A program made the translations under genes and the position numbers. Below the pieces are notes generated by a model. That model had not been told where the DNA came from. It made no database searches and worked only from the letters and a program-made list of their open reading frames with translations. A stretch of 8,797 nt of DNA, taken from assembly GCA_009779015.1 (NCBI GenBank), contig WRFC01000025.1:1-8797 (forward strand). The letters run 5' to 3'. Below are positions 5,859 to 8,797 of this stretch, piece by piece; the first letter of the stretch is position 1, and each line of letters begins with the position of its first letter. This DNA comes from Coriobacteriia bacterium. GTDB lineage: Bacteria > Actinomycetota > Coriobacteriia > Coriobacteriales > UBA8131.

Positions 5859-6787
5859 GCCAGCTGACTGTCGGGGGCATCGAAGAACTGCTTTTTGCTG
5901 ACTATCCGGCCGCCTACGCAGTCGCCGACGACCGCTTTGGGCTCTTTGTCGGAGAGCGGGCGGCCGCAGTCAGCGGCGTGGCCTTTGCCCTCGATGCAAC
6001 CGTGCCGATGGTGCGCGCGGCGGCTGGGGCCGGCTGCAACCTGCTGGTTACGCACCATCCGCCCTTTTGGGCGCCGCCGCGCTGCTTTTTGAGTGCCGAC
6101 TCGGCGGCTACGGCCGATGGGGCGGTGATCTTTTGGGCGGCCCGGCTGGGCGTCGCGGTCTTGTCGATGCACACGAACGTCGATTGCGCGCCAGCGGCCG
6201 CCCAGCTCTTGATGGCGGCCCTGGGCTATACCCAAGAGTCTGTCATAAAGCCCCATTTGACCATTTTGAACGGGGAGCAGATCGGCCTCGGCCAGCTGGC
6301 CCGGGCGACGGCGCCGGCAGCTTGTACGCTCAGGCAGTTGGGCGAGCGCTGCCGGGCCTTTTTTGGCGGGCATCCGCGTGTCTGGGGCGACCCTGAGCGC
6401 CCGGTGGCGCGGCTGGCCGTTTGCTCGGGGGCAGGCAGCGAGCTGGTTGGCGCGGTCGTGGCCGCCCGGCCGGACTGCTACGTAACGGGCGAGCTGCGCC
6501 ATCACGAGGAGGTCTACCTGGCCGACGAGGGCATTGCCTTGATTGAGCTGGGGCACGATTGCTCGGAGCTGCCCTACCGGCAGCTGATGGCTGATAGCTT
6601 GCTAGCCCGGGTTGCGGGCGAGGGGTTGCTGGGGGAGCCGGGGAAGCCGGGGCTGTCGGGGGAGCTGGAGGAGCCGGGCGGCGGTTCGCCGGGGGAGCCA
6701 GGGCTGCCGGGAGAGCCGGGCGGCGGGCTGAAGACTGTGATTTTGGAGCCGACTGCCCAGTGCTGGGTGGCCGGCCTGCCGGATTAA
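5855..6787 (+). CDS. Nif3-like dinuclear metal centre hexameric protein with collagen-like insert
   Basis: This predicted protein has 310 residues. Nif3/YbgI/DUF34 proteins form toroidal hexamers with a two-metal site; their biochemical role is still debated. Visible motifs are DRFGLFVG (26-33, usually DN-GL-G), FALDATVP (44-51), VTHHPPF (65-71) with ligands H67 and H68, MHTNVD (105-110) with D110, TGELRHHE (211-218), and LGHDCSE (232-238) with ligands H234 and E238. All expected metal ligands are present. Residues 260-291 are an extra Gly/Pro-rich block between the last helix and the final strand (KTVILEP), so the protein is longer than its usual 250-280 residues. ATG 5855 is the only start before a stop in frame, but the ribosome site is weak. 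A zinc-ribbon gene follows, a pairing common in Actinobacteria. Confidence 0.92.
   Translation: MSQLTVGGIEELLFADYPAAYAVADDRFGLFVGERAAAVSGVAFALDATVPMVRAAAGAGCNLLVTHHPPFWAPPRCFLSADSAATADGAVIFWAARLGVAVLSMHTNVDCAPAAAQLLMAALGYTQESVIKPHLTILNGEQIGLGQLARATAPAACTLRQLGERCRAFFGGHPRVWGDPERPVARLAVCSGAGSELVGAVVAARPDCYVTGELRHHEEVYLADEGIALIELGHDCSELPYRQLMADSLLARVAGEGLLGEPGKPGLSGELEEPGGGSPGEPGLPGEPGGGLKTVILEPTAQCWVAGLPD
6632..6727 (+). repeat. Collagen-like Gly-X-Y repeat with G-quadruplex motif
   Basis: About 32 codons encode triplets GEP, GKP, GLS, GEL, then, after interruptions, GEP, GLP, GEP and GGG. At DNA level the unit is near 9 bases (GGGGAGCCG-like). The sense strand contains G-runs at 6631-6635, 6640-6643, 6649-6652 and 6658-6662 separated by 4, 5 and 5 bases, a canonical four-tetrad quadruplex pattern. 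Another GGGG lies at 6622-6625. The segment is in frame and flanked by conserved Nif3 sequence, so it is an insertion in a surface loop, not the end of the gene. Confidence 0.8.
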
Positions 6788-6820
6788 GGGATAATTGGTT
6801 GCCCGGTTTTTGTCGTGGTG

Positions 6821-6839
6821 TCAGAGGCCAGGCCTCTGA
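6821..6839 (+). repeat. Perfect inverted repeat between Nif3 and the zinc-ribbon gene
   Basis: TCAGAGGCC and GGCCTCTGA flank a single central A, giving a 19-base perfect palindrome; as RNA it forms an 8-bp stem with a three-base loop. It lies 26 bases before the ATG at 6866. No T-run follows, so it is not a terminator. It could be an operator or an mRNA-processing hairpin. The rest of the 78-base gap shows no convincing promoter. Confidence 0.6.
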
Positions 6840-6850
6840 GAACGGTTTGA

Positions 6851-6869
6851 GATGGGATTTCAGACATGA
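6851..6869 (+). promoter_or_regulatory. Start-site element and mini-ORF before the zinc-ribbon gene
   Basis: GATGGG (6851-6856) lies exactly nine bases before ATG 6866. Its internal ATG opens a five-codon frame (MGFQT) ending in a TGA at 6867-6869 that overlaps the gene start as ATGA. The geometry is the same as before the Nif3 gene. No ordinary purine-rich ribosome site is closer. Confidence 0.3.
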
Positions 6870-7669
6870 CTAAAGAGAAGACTTCTGGCAAGGGCGCAGG
6901 CGGGGTGCCGGACGAGGCTGCGGGCGAGGTCGCCGACGGCGCTGGCGACGCTGCCTCTGATAACAGCCCCAAGGCCCTGCTTCTGGCGCTGGTCGACCTC
7001 GACCAGAAGATCAGCGGGCTGGGCAGGCAGATCGACAAGCTCCCCCAGCGCCAAGAGCTGCAAAAAGTGCATGCCCAGATCGCCGACGTGGGCGAGAAGG
7101 CCAAAAAGCTCGAGCAGATGCGCCGCCAGCTGGCGCAAAAGGCCAAGGCGCTGGCCGACAACCGGTTTTTGATTGAAGAGCGCATGGCCGAGGCGCAAGG
7201 CCACATCGACGACAGCGGCGCCGACTTTCGCGAGGTCGCCAGCCTGAGCAAAGAGCTTGAGGGGTACGTTAAGCAGCTTGAGGCGCTGAAAGGCGAGCGC
7301 CAGGCCCTAGAGGACCAGGAGTTCAAAGTGGCCGAGGTCCAAGAGCAGGCCGAGAAAAGCACAGCGCAGCTGCATGCCCGCGAGAAGATGCTGCTTGAGT
7401 CGCTCAGGGCCGAGAACGGCGCCCTGCTTTTACAATACAAAGGGCTGGGAGAAGAGCGCGAGCGCCTGACCGGCCTTTTGGGCCCGGCGATTGTCGAGCG
7501 CTACGAGAAGGCCAGGGCGACCAAGGCCGGCATCGGTGCGGCGGCCTTGCGCGGCAGGACCTGCGAAGGCTGCCATATTGCGCTCTCAGAAGGGCAGATC
7601 GCCCAGCTCAAGCAGGCCGGCGAGATCGGCGAGTGCCCGTCTTGCCATCGGCTTTTGGTGATATTGTGA
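6866..7669 (+). CDS. C4-type zinc-ribbon, coiled-coil protein (DUF164/CdsZ-like)
   Basis: This predicted protein has 267 residues. The first 35 or so are Gly/Ala/acidic low-complexity sequence. Residues about 37-215 are a long charged heptad-rich coiled coil, opening LLALVDLDQKISGL, a characteristic start of this family. The C-terminus is a zinc ribbon with C233/C236 (CEGC) and C257/C260 (CPSC), then a short hydrophobic end (HRLLVIL). The family is widespread and commonly sits beside Nif3 and RNase H genes; it has been discussed as a nucleic-acid-binding or scaffold protein, with no agreed function. The N-terminal low-complexity stretch is longer than I expect for the family. The stop at 7667-7669 overlaps the next gene's GTG at 7666, so the two are translationally coupled. 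Confidence 0.88.
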   Translation: MTKEKTSGKGAGGVPDEAAGEVADGAGDAASDNSPKALLLALVDLDQKISGLGRQIDKLPQRQELQKVHAQIADVGEKAKKLEQMRRQLAQKAKALADNRFLIEERMAEAQGHIDDSGADFREVASLSKELEGYVKQLEALKGERQALEDQEFKVAEVQEQAEKSTAQLHAREKMLLESLRAENGALLLQYKGLGEERERLTGLLGPAIVERYEKARATKAGIGAAALRGRTCEGCHIALSEGQIAQLKQAGEIGECPSCHRLLVIL

Positions 7670-8706
7670 TTGACCGCGATAGCCTGGGGCCGGCGCAAGA
7701 GCTGGTCGTGCGGGCTACACTTTATACCGATGGGGGCAGCCGGGGTAACCCCGGCCCCAGCGGGATCGGGTATACGTTGCTCAAGGGCGGTGACGCTGGT
7801 GACGCAGGCGGCGGCGGCCAAGGGGCCGAGCCGATCAGCAGCGGCGGCTGGTTTATCGGCCAGGCCACGAACAACGAGGCCGAGTACCTGGCCTTGATCT
7901 GGGGGCTCGAGAACGCCCTGGCCGCAAACGTCCGCAACCTCGACATTCGGCTGGACAGCGAGCTGGTGGCCAAGCAGCTGCGCGGCGAGTACAAGGTCAA
8001 GGCGGCCGGCATCAAGGGTCTCTTCTCCCTTTCAAAAAAGTTACTCAGCCGTTTTGCGAGTTATGACATCAGGCATGTCAGGCGCGCTTACAATAGCAGC
8101 GCGGACAGCTGGGCCAACGCGGCCATGGATGCCGAGGCGCCGGTCGGCGGCTATTCTGTAGAGCTGCAACTGCCTGCCGAGCTGAGGCAAGAACAGGCTG
8201 TATTAGAATTTGACGGAGCGCCCGGGCCAGAGTCCAAAGCGCCCGGGGCGGCCGGAAAGCTGAGAATGCCCAAGAATGAGGCGGGCACCATGAATAACGA
8301 GAGGAAGAATGTGATGACAGATGAGGTAAAGCAAGGCATTTATACATTGACAGTCAAGGAGCATTTTGACGCTGCGCACGCTTTGGTGGGGTATCCGGGC
8401 GAGTGCCGCAACCTGCATGGGCACACCTGGGACGTTGAGGCCACGATCAGCGGCCGCGAGCTGGACAGCGTGGGTATCGTCTACGATTTTAAGTCGTTGA
8501 AGATCGACCTGTTGAGCATTTTGAACCAGTACGACCACAAGTACCTGAACGAGGTGGCGCCGTTTGACCAGATGAACTCGACGGCCGAGAACCTGGCGCG
8601 CGTGATCTACGAGTATATCGAGGGCAGGCTTCCGGCTGGCATCAAGCTCGAAGAGATCGTGGTCTGGGAGTCGCCGATTGCCAAGCTCAGCTATCGCATC
8701 GGCTGA
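7666..8706 (+). CDS. RNase HI domain fused in frame to QueD (6-carboxytetrahydropterin synthase)
   Basis: This predicted protein has 346 residues. Residues about 16-155 are RNase HI, which cuts RNA in RNA-DNA hybrids: all four catalytic acids are visible at D22 (YTDGGS), E73 (NNEAEY), D97 (RLDSE) and D147 (SSADSWAN). A Gly/Asp/Ala-rich insert (about 41-53, 9-bp DNA repeats at 7789-7815) lengthens an early beta-hairpin. Residues about 163-216 are a low-complexity linker. Residues 217-346 are QueD, which makes 6-carboxytetrahydropterin from dihydroneopterin triphosphate for queuosine/7-deazaguanine. It has zinc ligands H238, H251 and H253, catalytic C247 (GECRNLHGH), D290-H291 and E335 (WESP). 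I choose GTG 7666 because it overlaps the previous stop; GTG 7633 is the upstream alternative. A strong internal ribosome site before residue 217 suggests QueD is also made alone. Confidence 0.88.
   Translation: MIDRDSLGPAQELVVRATLYTDGGSRGNPGPSGIGYTLLKGGDAGDAGGGGQGAEPISSGGWFIGQATNNEAEYLALIWGLENALAANVRNLDIRLDSELVAKQLRGEYKVKAAGIKGLFSLSKKLLSRFASYDIRHVRRAYNSSADSWANAAMDAEAPVGGYSVELQLPAELRQEQAVLEFDGAPGPESKAPGAAGKLRMPKNEAGTMNNERKNVMTDEVKQGIYTLTVKEHFDAAHALVGYPGECRNLHGHTWDVEATISGRELDSVGIVYDFKSLKIDLLSILNQYDHKYLNEVAPFDQMNSTAENLARVIYEYIEGRLPAGIKLEEIVVWESPIAKLSYRIG
8299..8316 (+). promoter_or_regulatory. queD: Internal ribosome binding site and start codon for stand-alone QueD
   Basis: GAGAGGAAG (8299-8307) lies six bases before ATG 8314, in frame with the upstream RNase HI domain. 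Translation from 8314 would give a 130-residue protein starting MTDEVKQGIYTL, close to the normal QueD length of about 120-130. An in-frame GTG (8311) and ATG (8290) are less well spaced. The signal is stronger than those before most genes in this window, so independent initiation is likely even though the frame is continuous with RNase HI. Confidence 0.65.
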
Positions 8707-8718
8707 GGCCGGGCGACA

Positions 8719-8797
8719 GCGGACGGCGGCAGTGATGGCAGCGGCAGCAGAGGCGACAGCGGCAGCGACGGCGGCAGTGGCGGCAGCGGCGGCGGCG
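8719..8797 (+). repeat. GGC-rich hexanucleotide-like repeat at window end
   Basis: After the QueD stop, the sequence is a run of GGCAGC, GGCAGT, GGCGAC and GGCGGC units to the edge. An ATG at 8735 opens an alanine-rich frame and another frame reads Gly-Ser-rich, but there is no ribosome site, so I treat it as intergenic repeat. It is cut by the window edge, so a coding role downstream cannot be excluded. Confidence 0.6.

Noticed and set aside
5795..6556. Long reverse-strand frame opposite the Nif3 gene
   Set aside because: All Nif3 metal ligands are on the forward strand; the reverse product is Arg/Pro/Gly-rich, typical of an antisense shadow.
8735..8797. Start of an alanine-rich gene
   Set aside because: There is no ribosome site, and the segment is a GGC-rich repeat like those in the other gaps; it is cut by the window edge.

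Overview
The window is a one-directional, mostly GC-rich stretch of bacterial chromosome with every supported gene on the + strand. It looks like an anaerobic actinobacterium, possibly of the class Coriobacteriia. This is inference: the evidence is the high GC of the coding regions, GTG starts, the order Nif3-like / C4 zinc-ribbon coiled-coil / RNase HI (a neighbourhood I associate with Actinobacteria), and an aldo-keto reductase with a ferredoxin-like [4Fe-4S] tail. No rRNA, tRNA, CRISPR array or transposase is visible.

Layout. Positions 1-406 hold the tail of an unknown upstream gene and a small single-pass membrane protein of YtxH-like build. Positions 407-788 are an AT-richer, gene-free stretch. 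It has a possible promoter, alternative hairpins, a very strong intrinsic terminator (606-644), a perfect -10 box (733-738) and a 5'-UTR hairpin leading into a DegV-family gene (789-1895). DegV is followed after 4 bp by a NYN/LOTUS putative RNase (1900-2673). Next come a 4Fe-4S aldo-keto reductase (2820-4004), a YgjP-like zinc metalloprotease (4207-5010) and an NAD(P)H-dependent FMN reductase-like flavoprotein (5204-5830). The last block is Nif3-like protein (5855-6787), zinc-ribbon coiled-coil protein (6866-7669) and an RNase HI domain joined in one frame to QueD (7666-8706).

How the genes work together. The set is mostly housekeeping or accessory metabolism, not an obvious defence or mobile system. 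The themes are RNA handling (NYN, RNase HI), queuosine/7-deazaguanine synthesis (QueD), redox enzymes and metal-binding proteins. I saw no convincing intrinsic terminator from 789 to 8706, so long co-transcription is possible.

The most unusual signals are these. (1) RNase HI and QueD share one open frame, but a near-ideal internal ribosome binding site sits just before the QueD domain, so both a fusion and free QueD may be made. (2) Several gaps, and at least three protein-coding segments, carry different short G-rich tandem repeats, always with G on the sense strand. They include a 24-bp minisatellite before the metalloprotease gene and a collagen-like Gly-X-Y insert in Nif3 with a strong G-quadruplex motif. 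(3) The gap before degV resembles a small-RNA or attenuator locus. (4) Nif3 and the zinc-ribbon gene share an identical start-site layout with a five-codon mini-ORF.
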